From an uncultured Clostridia bacterium (GTDB lineage Bacteria > Bacillota > Clostridia > TANB77 > CAG-508): a DNA stretch of 50,655 nt. Shown here one piece after another: positions 7,921 to 17,569 of the stretch. Within the stretch, counting starts at the first letter, position 1; each line of letters starts with the position of its first letter. The notes under the pieces are model-generated. The model was not told the DNA's origin. It saw nothing but the letters and a program-made list of their open reading frames with translations, and made no database searches. The position numbers and the translations under genes were made by a program. The stretch is taken from the NCBI GenBank assembly GCA_934184665.1, contig CAKPSX010000008.1:1-50655 (forward strand). Reading direction: 5' to 3'.

Positions 7921-8625
7921 ATGGAAAATAAGAAAACAATAATAGGAATAATAATAGTAGTAATTTTAATTATAGCTTTAATTGCTGCATCATATTTATA
8001 TTATGATTTTAGTAATAAACAATTAAATATTTTAAAAGATGAAACAAACTCAATCTTACAATCTAATATTTTAACAGATGAAATTAATTCTGAAATAAAA
8101 ACAGATAGAAATTTTGCAATAGTAGAAAAATCAATTAAGGAATATATTGGGGAACTTAAGAACAAATATACAGAAATAAATAATATGTATTCAGAGTTAA
8201 ATCCTAATGATATATTCTCAGCTCAGAATTTGGAAGGCACAAATATGGAAAAAGCTAAAGACATAATAAATGAGTATAAAGAAAAGAGCAAAAAGATTGC
8301 AACTGATTATAAAGAATTAATTAGTGAAGAAAAAATAAATAGTTATATAGAAAGTAAAGATATTACACTAAGAAAAGAATATTATAAGGATTTATACAAA
8401 ACAGTTATGTTAAGTGATTCTATGAAAAAACAATGTGAAAATATAGAAGAAGCAATTAACAAAAAAGAAGAACAAATAAATAATAAACTTGATAAAATAG
8501 AAAAGATAGCAAAATATTTAGAAGAAAATAAGAATTTTTGGGAAATAAAAGATGATAAAATACAATTTAATAACATAAATAAAATGACAGAATATTATAA
8601 TTTAGTTAATGATCTTTTAGGATAA
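7921..8625 (+). CDS. Membrane-anchored, helix-rich protein of unknown function
   Basis: I do not recognise this 234-residue protein. It starts with MENKK and one strongly hydrophobic segment (about residues 5-25, TIIGIIIVVILIIALIAASYLYY). The rest is highly charged and helix-prone, with a likely coiled coil near the C terminus (IEEAINKKEEQINNKLDKIEKIAKYLEE). An N-terminal anchor with an extracytoplasmic helical domain is the likely topology. The frame opens at TTG 7903, but AAGGAAGG before ATG 7921 sets the start. It lies 37 bp after glyS with no visible terminator between, so it may share that transcript. No catalytic motif is visible. Confidence 0.75.
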   Translation: MENKKTIIGIIIVVILIIALIAASYLYYDFSNKQLNILKDETNSILQSNILTDEINSEIKTDRNFAIVEKSIKEYIGELKNKYTEINNMYSELNPNDIFSAQNLEGTNMEKAKDIINEYKEKSKKIATDYKELISEEKINSYIESKDITLRKEYYKDLYKTVMLSDSMKKQCENIEEAINKKEEQINNKLDKIEKIAKYLEENKNFWEIKDDKIQFNNINKMTEYYNLVNDLLG

Positions 8626-8691
8626 TATTTAACCCAGAAATAATAAATGGAAGCAGCTAAGTATATACCTAAAGAGAAAGGAATGATATTT

Positions 8692-10056
8692 ATGAGAAGA
8701 TATTTCGGAACAGATGGAATTCGTAGAATAGCAAATACAGAATTGTCACCAGAATTAGTTTATAGAGTTGCAAAAGCGGGAGCATATGTTTTATCAAAAC
8801 ATTTAGACAAAGCCCCAACAATATTGATAGGAAGAGATACTCGTTTATCTGGAACATTAATAGAAAGCGCAATGGTTGCAGGTTTCTTAAGTTATGGAGC
8901 AAATGTAAAATTATTAGAAGTAATGCCAACACCTGCTGTAGCATATTTAACAAGAAAGCTACAAGCAGATGCAGGTGTAGTAATTTCAGCATCTCACAAT
9001 ACATATGAATTTAATGGAATAAAATATTTTAGTAACAAAGGTATGAAAATTTCAGATGAAATTGAAGAAGAAATCGAAGAAGTAATGGATTCAGGAAAAT
9101 TAGATGAGTTATCAGCAGTTAAAGAGAAAATCGGTGTATCTGAAATAAGAACAGATTTATTAGATGAATATGTATATTTCTTCAGAAAAACATTTGATGA
9201 TAATATAGAAAAATATAATAATCCAGAATTTAAAGTGGCTATAGATACAGCAAATGGTGCAACATATAAAGTAGCAGACAAGGTATTTAAAACATTAGGA
9301 ATAAATCATATTATATTAAATAATGAACCAGATGGAATAAATATAAACCATAATTGTGGTTCTACTCATTTAGAAATGCTAAAAAAATATGTTGTTGAAA
9401 ACCATATGAGTCTAGGAATAGCATATGATGGTGATGGCGATAGATGTCTTGCAATTGATGAAAATGGTGAAGAAATTGATGGAGATAAATTACTTGCAAT
9501 AATAGGAAATTATCTAAAACAAAAAGGTAAATTAGAAAAAGATACAATTGTTGCAACAGTTATGAGTAATTTAGGCTTAAACAAATATGTAGAACAGAAC
9601 AATATGAATTTAATACAAACTAAAGTTGGAGATAGATATGTATTAGAAGAAATGTTGAAAAATGGATATAATCTTGGTGGAGAACAATCAGGTCATGTTA
9701 TTTTATTAGATTACAACCCTACAGGTGATGGAATATTAACATCATTAATGCTTATACAATCGATATTAGAAAGTGGAAAAAAAGCATCAGAATTAAGTAA
9801 TATAGTTAAAAAATATCCACAGGTTCTTGTAAATGCAAAAGTTGCATCAGAGAAAAAACATGATTATGAAAAAAATGAAGAAATAAAAACTACAATAGAA
9901 GAATTAGAAAAAGAATTTTCTGGAAATGGTAGAGTTCTTATAAGACCTTCTGGAACAGAACCTCTTGTAAGAGTTATGATTGAAGGAAAAGATGAAAAAC
10001 TAATAAAAGAAAAAGCAGAGAAATTGGCAAAATTAATTGAAGATAAATGTAAATAA
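8692..10056 (+). CDS. glmM: Phosphoglucosamine mutase
   Basis: This 454-residue protein converts glucosamine-6-phosphate to glucosamine-1-phosphate on the way to UDP-GlcNAc, the peptidoglycan precursor. The opening is RRYFGTDGIRR. The phosphoserine loop is ISASHN with S101 as the phosphorylated residue, the metal loop is DGDGDR from D246, and the C-terminal phosphate-binding loop is RPSGTEPLVRVM. Length matches the family. The frame opens upstream at 8647, but AAAGGA at 8677-8682 lies nine bases before ATG 8692. A terminator hairpin starts at the stop codon. Confidence 0.96.
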   Translation: MRRYFGTDGIRRIANTELSPELVYRVAKAGAYVLSKHLDKAPTILIGRDTRLSGTLIESAMVAGFLSYGANVKLLEVMPTPAVAYLTRKLQADAGVVISASHNTYEFNGIKYFSNKGMKISDEIEEEIEEVMDSGKLDELSAVKEKIGVSEIRTDLLDEYVYFFRKTFDDNIEKYNNPEFKVAIDTANGATYKVADKVFKTLGINHIILNNEPDGININHNCGSTHLEMLKKYVVENHMSLGIAYDGDGDRCLAIDENGEEIDGDKLLAIIGNYLKQKGKLEKDTIVATVMSNLGLNKYVEQNNMNLIQTKVGDRYVLEEMLKNGYNLGGEQSGHVILLDYNPTGDGILTSLMLIQSILESGKKASELSNIVKKYPQVLVNAKVASEKKHDYEKNEEIKTTIEELEKEFSGNGRVLIRPSGTEPLVRVMIEGKDEKLIKEKAEKLAKLIEDKCK

Positions 10057-10098
10057 GAACAAATGGCGCAAGTCGCCAATTGTTCTTGATTTTTTTTT
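10055..10098 (+). terminator. Terminator of glmM
   Basis: The hairpin AAGAACAAATGGCG / CGCCAATTGTTCTT has a short loop and a T tract through 10098. The left arm begins in the glmM stop codon. Confidence 0.88.
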
Positions 10099-10114
10099 AT
10101 AAAGATGTTACAAT
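10086..10114 (+). promoter_or_regulatory. Putative ftsY promoter, -35 inside the glmM terminator
   Basis: TTGATT (10086-10091), 17 bases, TACAAT (10109-10114). The -35 lies in the right arm and T tract of the preceding terminator. Confidence 0.55.
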
Positions 10115-10149
10115 TAATGGCGTAAACAATAGAAGAAAGAGGGATAAAA

Positions 10150-11055
10150 ATGGGGTTTTTTGATAAATTAAAACAAGGATTAACAAAAACAAAGGAATCA
10201 ATAGATGAAAAAATAAATGATGTATTTAGCAATTTTAGAAAAGTTGATGAGGAATTTCTAGAAGAACTTGAAGAAGCATTAATAATGTCAGATATTGGTG
10301 TAGATACATCAACAAAAATAATAAACAGTCTAAGAAATAGAATGAAAAAAGAAAAAATAGAAGATGAAGAAGATGTAAAAAAAGTATTAAGAGAAGAAAT
10401 TGAAAAAATACTAGAAATATCAGACAATTCTTTAAAATTAGAAACAAAGCCATCTGTAATACTTGTAGTAGGAGTAAATGGGGTTGGAAAAACAACATCA
10501 ATAGGCAAAATGGCTGCAAGACTAGCAAGAGATGGAAAAAAAGTTGTTGTGGCAGCAGCAGATACATTTAGAGCAGCAGCAGTTGAACAATTAGAAATTT
10601 GGGCTCAAAGAGCTGGTGCAGAGATAGTAAAAAGAGAAGAAGGGATTGACCCAGCATCTGTAGTATATGATGCTATTGCTAAAACAAAGCAAATGGGTGC
10701 TGATGTGTTAATTTGTGATACAGCTGGTAGATTACACAATAAAAAATATCTAATGGATGAATTAAATAAAATCCAAAAAGTTATAAATAAAGAAATGCCA
10801 GATGCTTCAAAAGAAGTTTTACTTGTAATAGATGCAGGAACAGGTCAAAATGCAATATCTCAAGTAAAAGCTTTTAAACAAGAAACAGATATCACTGGTA
10901 TAGTTCTTACAAAGCTAGATGGAACAGCAAAAGGTGGGGCTATAATAGGAATAGTAGAAGAAAATCAAATACCAGTAAAATTTATAGGAGTCGGAGAACA
11001 AATAGATGATATGGAAATCTTTGATTCAAAAGATTTTGCAAAAGCAATAATATAA
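10150..11055 (+). CDS. ftsY: Signal recognition particle receptor FtsY
   Basis: This 301-residue SRP-type GTPase docks ribosome-SRP complexes at the membrane and hands them to the Sec translocon. A helical N domain is followed by the G domain with G1 GVNGVGKTT (from G108), DTFRAAA, G3 DTAGR and G4 TKLDGTAKGG, ending FIGVGEQIDDMEIFD. The acidic A domain found in E. coli is absent and only a short basic/amphipathic lead (MGFFDKLKQGLTKTKE) remains, as usual in Firmicutes. AGAGGG before ATG 10150 supports the start. The UPF0182 gene follows after 11 bp and is probably co-transcribed. Confidence 0.96.
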   Translation: MGFFDKLKQGLTKTKESIDEKINDVFSNFRKVDEEFLEELEEALIMSDIGVDTSTKIINSLRNRMKKEKIEDEEDVKKVLREEIEKILEISDNSLKLETKPSVILVVGVNGVGKTTSIGKMAARLARDGKKVVVAAADTFRAAAVEQLEIWAQRAGAEIVKREEGIDPASVVYDAIAKTKQMGADVLICDTAGRLHNKKYLMDELNKIQKVINKEMPDASKEVLLVIDAGTGQNAISQVKAFKQETDITGIVLTKLDGTAKGGAIIGIVEENQIPVKFIGVGEQIDDMEIFDSKDFAKAII

Positions 11056-11066
11056 AGTAGGAGAAT

Positions 11067-13829
11067 ATGATGGAAAATAAATTAAAATTTAGTAAAAAAA
11101 TGAGAGCTATATTTGTAATAGCATTTATAGTAATATATGCACTTTTTACATATATTTCACTTAGAGGCCAATATTTAGAATGCTCAGAGCTGGGAAGTCA
11201 ATACTTGGAAACATTTTTCACAAATATGAAATGTAAATACTTAATAATGGCAGTGAGTTTTGTGGTAGTCGGAGTAATAGTATATTTAACTAATATCGGT
11301 ATAAAAAAAGGACTTAAACCTTTTTTTGAAGCGGAAAAGAAAACAATGCCGAAAATTCCAAATAAGTCAATAACATTGATAATTGCCGCGATAGTGAGTG
11401 TTATATTATCAAATACATTACTTGACAAAATATTAGTATGTACAAGCAATGTTTCATTTGAAAAAACAGATATATTATTTAATATGGATATCTCATATTT
11501 TATGTTTATAAAACCATTAATAGAAGAACTTATAATGGTATTTGTAAAGCTTGTTATAGGAATAAGTATATATATAACAGGATATTATGTACTTGTATTT
11601 AATTTTTATTTTGATGCAGTAGATAAAGAAATGCTATTAAAAAGCAGATTGTCAAAAAGATTACAGAAAAATGCTTTTATATTAGCATTAGGAGTTGCAG
11701 CATTAACAATATTAAATGTTCAAGATATCGTATTAGGAAATTTCTTAACATTAAGTAATGGAACAGAATTAACAGGTGCAGGATTTATTGAATCTACAAT
11801 TCAATTATGGGGTTATATAATATTAGCATTTGTAATAGTAATAGCAGTTGGACTTTCATTAAAATTTTTCAGAAAGGCCCAATATAAAAAGATATTAATT
11901 ACAATGTTATCAATACCAGCATATTTGATAGTATTGTTTGTAGTAATGGTGGGATATGATCTTATATTTGTAAAACAAAATGAATTTGATAAAGAAAAGG
12001 ATTATATAAGCAAAAATATAGAATTTACTAAAAATGCTTATAACATAAATGCAGAAGAGGTTAATATTGATTATTCAGGAACAGTAACTGAAACAGATAT
12101 AAATGAAAATAGTGATGTAATAAATAATATCACACTAGTAAGTAAAGATTTAGTTATGAAAAATCTTGAGGATACTCAAACAGAAACAGGACATTATACA
12201 TTTAGAAATATAGCATTAGCAAAATATAAAATTGATAATGAAGAACAATTAGTATATGTTGCACCAAGAGAGATAGAAAATTCATCAATATCATATAATA
12301 ATAAAACATATGAATATACACATGGTATGGGGCAAATAGTGACATCAGCAACACAAACAACTGAAGATGGTAATATTCAATATATACAAAAAGATATTGA
12401 AGGCAAAGATGATATATATCAAGTTGATGAACCAAGAATTTACTATGGAATGGAAACAAATAGCACAGTTGTTACAAATACAAAAAACAAAACAGAATAT
12501 GACTATACAGATAATAATGGAATAGAGCATGTATATAATTATAAGGGAGATTCTGGAATTCAAGTAGGGTTCATAGATAGACTAATATTAGCTATAAAAA
12601 ATAAAGATATAAAATTAGCATTATCAAACTCAGTTACAAGTGAAAGCAAAATACTAACAAATAGAAATATAATAGAAAGAGCAAAAACAGCATTACCATA
12701 TTTATTATATGATGAAAATCCATATACTGTTGTAAGTGAGGGAAATATATATTGGGTATTAGATGCATATACAACATCTGATAAATATCCATATTCAACA
12801 TATACAGAACTTGTAAAAGACAATTCTAAATGGAAAATAAATTATATAAGAAATTCAGTAAAAGTAATAATTAATGCATATAGTGGAGAAATGACATTTT
12901 ATATAACAGATAGAACAGATCCAATAATAATGGCATATTTGAAATTATATCCAAAAATATTTGCAGATTATGAGAAAAAAGAAATGCCAGAAGATATAAA
13001 AGAACAATTAATGTATCCAGAATTTTTATATAATATACAATCAGAAATGTTATTAGTATATCATAATGTAAAAGAAGATGTATTATATAGAAATAATGAT
13101 ATTTGGTCATTTACAAAATATGGTACTACAACAAGTAAAACTAAGATTTCAACATTACAACCATATTATGCTAAAATAAAATCTCCAGATAATGAATCTT
13201 CTCAATTTGGACTAGTTCAAGTTTATACACCAAATGGTAAATCAAATATAATATCATGTCTTGTTGGAACATGCAATGGAACAGAAACAAAATTAAAGAT
13301 TTATAAATATCCTACAGATAGTAATATTTTAGGGCCAACTCAGCTAGATAATCAACTTGAACAAGATGAAACTATATCAAAAGAATTACAATCATTAAAT
13401 GTTACAGGAAGTCGAATTTCAAAAGAAATGAAGATAATACCTATTAATAATTCGATATTGTATGTAGAAAATATCTACCAAACAATGGCAAATGAGCCAA
13501 ACCAACCAACAACTTTGAAAAAAGTAATAGTTGCTTCTGGAACTAAAGTAGCAATTGGAGACACACTAACAAAAGCAATTACTAACCTACTATCTCAATC
13601 AGCTGTTGATATTCAGATTGATACAACAGAAGATGTACAAAGTTTGATAAAAGCTATAATAAATGCAAATAATAATCTTACAGAATCAAATGATAGAAAT
13701 GATTGGGAGATGATGGGAACAGATTTAAAAGAATTGCAAGAATTAATAACTACTTTAGAAAAAATGACAGATGAAAATGATTCAAACAAAGCCGATAAAC
13801 AGGCTAGTGAACAAAATACAAATAACTAA
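11067..13829 (+). CDS. UPF0182 family integral membrane protein
   Basis: This 920-residue protein matches the UPF0182 layout. The first 300 or so residues hold about seven transmembrane segments. A long extracytoplasmic part follows with the family-typical stretches around PREIENSSISYNNKTYEYTH, YYGME, GIQVGFIDRLILAIKNKDIKL and AYTTSDKYPYS. An acidic, low-complexity tail rich in D, E and N closes it. Length is normal for the family. Function is unknown. TAGGAG at 11058-11063 serves either of two adjacent ATG codons (11067, 11070). It follows ftsY by 11 bp. The terminator hairpin at 13858 ends the unit. Confidence 0.9.
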   Translation: MMENKLKFSKKMRAIFVIAFIVIYALFTYISLRGQYLECSELGSQYLETFFTNMKCKYLIMAVSFVVVGVIVYLTNIGIKKGLKPFFEAEKKTMPKIPNKSITLIIAAIVSVILSNTLLDKILVCTSNVSFEKTDILFNMDISYFMFIKPLIEELIMVFVKLVIGISIYITGYYVLVFNFYFDAVDKEMLLKSRLSKRLQKNAFILALGVAALTILNVQDIVLGNFLTLSNGTELTGAGFIESTIQLWGYIILAFVIVIAVGLSLKFFRKAQYKKILITMLSIPAYLIVLFVVMVGYDLIFVKQNEFDKEKDYISKNIEFTKNAYNINAEEVNIDYSGTVTETDINENSDVINNITLVSKDLVMKNLEDTQTETGHYTFRNIALAKYKIDNEEQLVYVAPREIENSSISYNNKTYEYTHGMGQIVTSATQTTEDGNIQYIQKDIEGKDDIYQVDEPRIYYGMETNSTVVTNTKNKTEYDYTDNNGIEHVYNYKGDSGIQVGFIDRLILAIKNKDIKLALSNSVTSESKILTNRNIIERAKTALPYLLYDENPYTVVSEGNIYWVLDAYTTSDKYPYSTYTELVKDNSKWKINYIRNSVKVIINAYSGEMTFYITDRTDPIIMAYLKLYPKIFADYEKKEMPEDIKEQLMYPEFLYNIQSEMLLVYHNVKEDVLYRNNDIWSFTKYGTTTSKTKISTLQPYYAKIKSPDNESSQFGLVQVYTPNGKSNIISCLVGTCNGTETKLKIYKYPTDSNILGPTQLDNQLEQDETISKELQSLNVTGSRISKEMKIIPINNSILYVENIYQTMANEPNQPTTLKKVIVASGTKVAIGDTLTKAITNLLSQSAVDIQIDTTEDVQSLIKAIINANNNLTESNDRNDWEMMGTDLKELQELITTLEKMTDENDSNKADKQASEQNTNN

Positions 13830-13857
13830 AATTAAAGAATAATTATTACAAAAAATG

Positions 13858-13891
13858 TCCATTCTAACAATAAAAGTTAGGATGGATTTTT
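13858..13891 (+). terminator. Hairpin ending the UPF0182 unit and covering the next ribosome site
   Basis: Arms TCCATTCTAAC (13858-13868) and GTTAGGATGGA (13876-13886) pair with one G-U, then TTTTT directly before the ATG at 13892. The right arm contains AGGATGG, the only Shine-Dalgarno-like sequence for the next gene. Confidence 0.8.
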
Positions 13892-14176
13892 ATGTTTAAA
13901 ATGAGAAAACAATTAAATGAAAATATAGAAAAATTATTAGAAAAATTCGAGAGTAAAGACATAGAAGAATTAATATATGTAATTGGCAGTAAAAAAGAAA
14001 TTGCTAAAAGAAACTTTTTAGCGGGAATTTTCAGGGGTGTGGGCATAGGAATTGGTGTTACAATTATAACTGCAATAATTGTTTATTTTTTGCAGAGATT
14101 AGTTAGATTAAATATACCAGTCATAGGTAAGTATATTTATGATATTGTACAAATTGTAGAAGGAATGAACAAGTAA
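13892..14176 (+). CDS. Small membrane protein, DUF5665-like
   Basis: This 94-residue protein has a charged helical N-terminal half (LNENIEKLLEKFESKDIEELIYVIGSKKEIAKRN). A glycine-rich segment and one transmembrane helix follow (GVGIGIGVTIITAIIVYFLQRL), then PVIGKYIYDIVQIVE. The sequence and size match the DUF5665 family of small clostridial/bacillar membrane proteins, which has no assigned function. The ATG directly follows the T tract of a hairpin, and its only ribosome site sits in that hairpin. Translation may therefore depend on hairpin opening, or the gene may be read from a transcript that starts within it. Confidence 0.78.
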   Translation: MFKMRKQLNENIEKLLEKFESKDIEELIYVIGSKKEIAKRNFLAGIFRGVGIGIGVTIITAIIVYFLQRLVRLNIPVIGKYIYDIVQIVEGMNK

Positions 14177-14219
14177 CCGATATTTGACGATAATATAAGA
14201 AAATAAAATCAAAAAACTA

Positions 14220-14248
14220 TTGTAAAATTAAGATATTTAGTGTAAAAT
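14220..14248 (+). promoter_or_regulatory. Promoter of the femX-alr-ftsH operon
   Basis: TTGTAA (14220-14225), 17 bases, TAAAAT (14243-14248), 37 bases before the start of the FemAB-like gene. Confidence 0.6.
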
Positions 14249-14285
14249 AATGACAAAAAGCAAATAATAGCTAGGAGGAAATTAC

Positions 14286-15341
14286 ATGAGGATTGTAACT
14301 GATGAAAAAGATAGAAAAATATATAAAGAATTTTTAGAAAATCATGAGAGGTGTAACTTTCAACAATCACCAGAATGGGCTAGAGTAAAGTCAAACTGGA
14401 TAAATGAGATTGTACTTGCAGAAGATGATAATGGAAAAGTAATAGGAGCTGTAAGTATATTAATAAGAAAAATACCTATATTTGGAAATATAATGTATTC
14501 TTCAAGAGGACCAATTTGTGATATTCATGATATAAAAGTAATGAAGCAATTAACAGATGGAGTTAAAGAATTGGCAAAAAAATATAAAGCTATAGTTTAT
14601 AAAGCAGAGCCAGACATTGAAAGCAATGATGAGGAATTTAGAAAAATAGTAACTAATTTAGGTTATATGATAAAAGATGATGCAAAAAACTTTAGAGAAG
14701 AAATTCAACCAAGATATGTATTTAGACTAGATATAAAAGACAAAACAGAAGATGAGATATTTGCAGGGTTTCATTCAAAAACAAGATATAATATTAGACT
14801 TGCAACAAAAAAAGGTGTAACAGTAAAAGAAGGAACTAGAGAAGATTTAAAAGATTTCCACAAAATCATGGTAGAAACAGGTGCTAGAGATGGTTTTATT
14901 ATAAGACCATTATCATATTTTGAAAAAATGTATGATGAGCTTGCACCAGAACATATGAAAGTATTAATGGCATATTATGAAGATAAACCTATATCTGGTG
15001 TAATTCCTATAATGTATGGAAATAAAACATGGTATTTATATGGAGCAAGTAGTAATAGCCATAGAAATCTAATGCCTAATTATTTGTTACAATGGGAAAT
15101 GATAAAAATGGCATTAGCAAGAAAAGATGACATCTATGATTTTAGAGGAGTGTCAGGCGTTGTAGATGAAAGTCACCCTCAATATGGACTATATAGATTT
15201 AAGAAAGGCTTTGGTGCTACATTTACAGAATTCATTGGAGAAATTTATATACCCTTTAAACCATTCACTTATTCTTTATATAAATTTTCAGAAAAAACTT
15301 TTAGAAATTTAAGAGGATTAAAAACAAAATTCAAAAAATAA
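14286..15341 (+). CDS. FemAB-family peptidoglycan bridge aminoacyltransferase
   Basis: This 351-residue protein is of the FemABX/MurM type, which transfers amino acids from aminoacyl-tRNA to the lysine side chain of lipid II. It has the paired GNAT-like folds and family motifs: FQQSPEWARVK near the N terminus, FHSKTRYNIRLATKKGV in the middle, and the C-terminal YDFRGVSG with YGLYRFKKGFG. The coiled-coil arm of FemA is absent, as in FemX-like members. AGGAGG eight bases before ATG 14286 gives a strong start. It opens an operon with alr (18 bp), the DUF1189-like gene and ftsH. The amino acid added cannot be told from sequence. Confidence 0.9.
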   Translation: MRIVTDEKDRKIYKEFLENHERCNFQQSPEWARVKSNWINEIVLAEDDNGKVIGAVSILIRKIPIFGNIMYSSRGPICDIHDIKVMKQLTDGVKELAKKYKAIVYKAEPDIESNDEEFRKIVTNLGYMIKDDAKNFREEIQPRYVFRLDIKDKTEDEIFAGFHSKTRYNIRLATKKGVTVKEGTREDLKDFHKIMVETGARDGFIIRPLSYFEKMYDELAPEHMKVLMAYYEDKPISGVIPIMYGNKTWYLYGASSNSHRNLMPNYLLQWEMIKMALARKDDIYDFRGVSGVVDESHPQYGLYRFKKGFGATFTEFIGEIYIPFKPFTYSLYKFSEKTFRNLRGLKTKFKK

Positions 15342-15358
15342 AATGACGAGGAGAATAA

Positions 15359-16480
15359 ATGAAGTCACTAATAGTAAATAAAAGTAGTCTAAAAAATAAT
15401 ATAAAAATTATAAAAGATATAATAGATCAGCAAGATGAAAATGACAATGGCGAAAAAGTCAAAATAATTGCAGTAGTCAAAGGAAATGGGTATGGACTAG
15501 GTTTAATAGAATATACAAACTTTCTTATTGATAATGGAATTGATTTTTTCGCTGTCGCAACAGTTGAAGAAGCAATAAAATTACGTGAAGGTGGAATAAA
15601 AAAAGATATTTTGATGTTGTCATCAACAGCTATAAAAGAAGATATTGAGCTATTAATTAAAAATAATATAATATTAACAATTGGCTCAAAAGAAGCGGGA
15701 CAAGCTGTTGAAGAAGTTGCGGGTAAATTAGATAAAAAAGTCAGAGCACATTTAAAAATTGATACAGGCTTTGGTAGATATGGATTTATTTATACAAATA
15801 GAGAAAAAATTGTTGCAGAAATAAAAAGTTGGAAGAACATAAAAATTGAAGGAACATTTTCACATTTTTCAATAGCATTTTATGGGAATGGAACAGAATC
15901 AAAAAAACAGTTTGAGAGATTTATGCAATGTGTAGAAACATTGAAAATGAATAATATTGATACAGGTATCTTACACATATGTAATTCTTCAGGATTTTTA
16001 AGATTTAAAGATATGTATTTAAATGCAGTAAGAATTGGGTCGGCATTTTTAGGCAGATTGTCGATGCCAAATGTATGGGGATTTAAAAAAATTGGATATT
16101 TAAAATCAAATGTTGCAGAAATAAAGACACTTCCAAAAGGATATAATATTGGCTATTCAAACACATATATGACAAAAAAAGAAACAAAAGTTGCAATAAT
16201 TCCTTGTGGATATGCTGATGGACTTAATGTAAAAGTTGATAAAGATATGTTTAGAAATGCAGATAAAATAAGATACATAAAAAATGATGTAAGTAGTTTA
16301 TTTAAAAAACAAGCACTATATGTAAAAATAAATGGAGAGAGATGCAAAATTTTAGGCAGACTCGGGATGTTTCATGTTACAGTTGATGTGACAGATAAAA
16401 AAATAAATATAAATGATGAAGCTATATTTGACATAAACCCATTACTTGTAAATAGTGAAATTATTAGAAAATACGAATAG
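15359..16480 (+). CDS. alr: Alanine racemase (PLP-dependent)
   Basis: This 373-residue fold-type III PLP enzyme interconverts L- and D-alanine, supplying D-Ala for peptidoglycan. The PLP lysine is K41 in VVKGNGYGLG, the second-side tyrosine lies in IGYSNTY, and HLKIDTGFGRYGF and SHFS are family motifs. GAGGAG precedes ATG 15359. It sits between the FemAB-like gene and a membrane protein in a wall-precursor operon. The C-terminal region is shorter and less conserved than in B. subtilis Alr. Racemases of related amino acids (serine, lysine) share this fold, so strict alanine specificity is an inference. Confidence 0.9.
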   Translation: MKSLIVNKSSLKNNIKIIKDIIDQQDENDNGEKVKIIAVVKGNGYGLGLIEYTNFLIDNGIDFFAVATVEEAIKLREGGIKKDILMLSSTAIKEDIELLIKNNIILTIGSKEAGQAVEEVAGKLDKKVRAHLKIDTGFGRYGFIYTNREKIVAEIKSWKNIKIEGTFSHFSIAFYGNGTESKKQFERFMQCVETLKMNNIDTGILHICNSSGFLRFKDMYLNAVRIGSAFLGRLSMPNVWGFKKIGYLKSNVAEIKTLPKGYNIGYSNTYMTKKETKVAIIPCGYADGLNVKVDKDMFRNADKIRYIKNDVSSLFKKQALYVKINGERCKILGRLGMFHVTVDVTDKKININDEAIFDINPLLVNSEIIRKYE

Positions 16481-16502
16481 TGAAAAGGAATGTGATTAAA
16501 AA

Positions 16503-17549
16503 ATGGAAGAACAAAAAACAAATAAAATAAGTTTGCTTAAGAAAATATGGTATTCTGTAACAAAATTTGATAAATATCCTGATATGGCAGTTGAAGGAGC
16601 AAAAGCTGCAATAAAATATTTAGTTATATTAACAGCAATTGTAACAGTTTTCTCAGTTATCAATTCTATGATAGAAATAGGAAAAATGGTTGAAAATGTT
16701 GCAACATATATAGAAGAAAATATACCAGAATTTTCTTATTCAGATGGTAATATTACAATGGATATACAAGAACCAATTATAATATCAGATATTCAATATA
16801 GTGGAATAGACAAAATTGTTATAAACACAAATGCAGAAACATATGAGCAAAAACAAGAAACGAAACAAGAAAATAATGAAGATGGAACTACAATATTCTT
16901 TTTTAAGAATCAAATAACATTACAAAGTAAATTGGAAGGTACTGAAGCACAAGAAAAAGGATATACATATGAAGAATTTATCAAAAGCTATACACAAGAT
17001 AATATAAAAGATTTTAACAAAGCACAAGTTATAGAATATATGCGTAGTGCACAAATGACATCATTTTACTACAAATATGGGGTATCAATCACAATGTATT
17101 TATTCTTAGCAAATATAATGTTTACAGCATTTTGCACAATTGAATTAGCAGTGTTAGGATGGATAACAGCTAGTGTAGGAAGAATAAGAATAAAACTAAA
17201 AGCAATTTTAAGTATGGCAATGTATTCATTAACATTACCAATGATTTTAAATATTGCTTATATAGTAATAAATTATTTTACAAAATTTACAATAAGCTAT
17301 TTCCAAGTAGCATATACAACAATTGCATATGTGTACTTAGCAGCTGCAATATTTATATTAAAAGATGATTTTATAAAAAAACAACAAGAAGTTGAAAAAA
17401 TAAAACAAGAACAAAAGAAAGTCAGAGAAGAAATCCTACAACAAGATAAAGAACCTGAGAAAAGAGAAGAAAACAAAAGTGGAAAAGATAAAGATAAAAA
17501 AGAAGAAAAAGAAGATGAAGGACAGGAGCCAAAAGGTTCAGAAGCATAA
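16503..17549 (+). CDS. DUF1189-like multi-pass membrane protein
   Basis: This 348-residue protein has a first transmembrane helix near residues 38-58, then a roughly 140-residue extracytoplasmic domain (FSYSDGNITMDIQEPIII... typical of DUF1189). Four or so helices follow between about 190 and 290. The tail (KQQEVEKIKQEQKKVREE... to the end) is long, highly charged and Lys/Glu-rich, probably cytoplasmic and disordered. The family has no firm function. It lies 22 bp after alr and 20 bp before ftsH, so it is co-transcribed with both. The AAGGAATG ribosome motif before ATG 16503 is the form used by many genes here. Confidence 0.8.
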   Translation: MEEQKTNKISLLKKIWYSVTKFDKYPDMAVEGAKAAIKYLVILTAIVTVFSVINSMIEIGKMVENVATYIEENIPEFSYSDGNITMDIQEPIIISDIQYSGIDKIVINTNAETYEQKQETKQENNEDGTTIFFFKNQITLQSKLEGTEAQEKGYTYEEFIKSYTQDNIKDFNKAQVIEYMRSAQMTSFYYKYGVSITMYLFLANIMFTAFCTIELAVLGWITASVGRIRIKLKAILSMAMYSLTLPMILNIAYIVINYFTKFTISYFQVAYTTIAYVYLAAAIFILKDDFIKKQQEVEKIKQEQKKVREEILQQDKEPEKREENKSGKDKDKKEEKEDEGQEPKGSEA

Positions 17550-17569
17550 GTTTGAAAGGAATGAAATAG

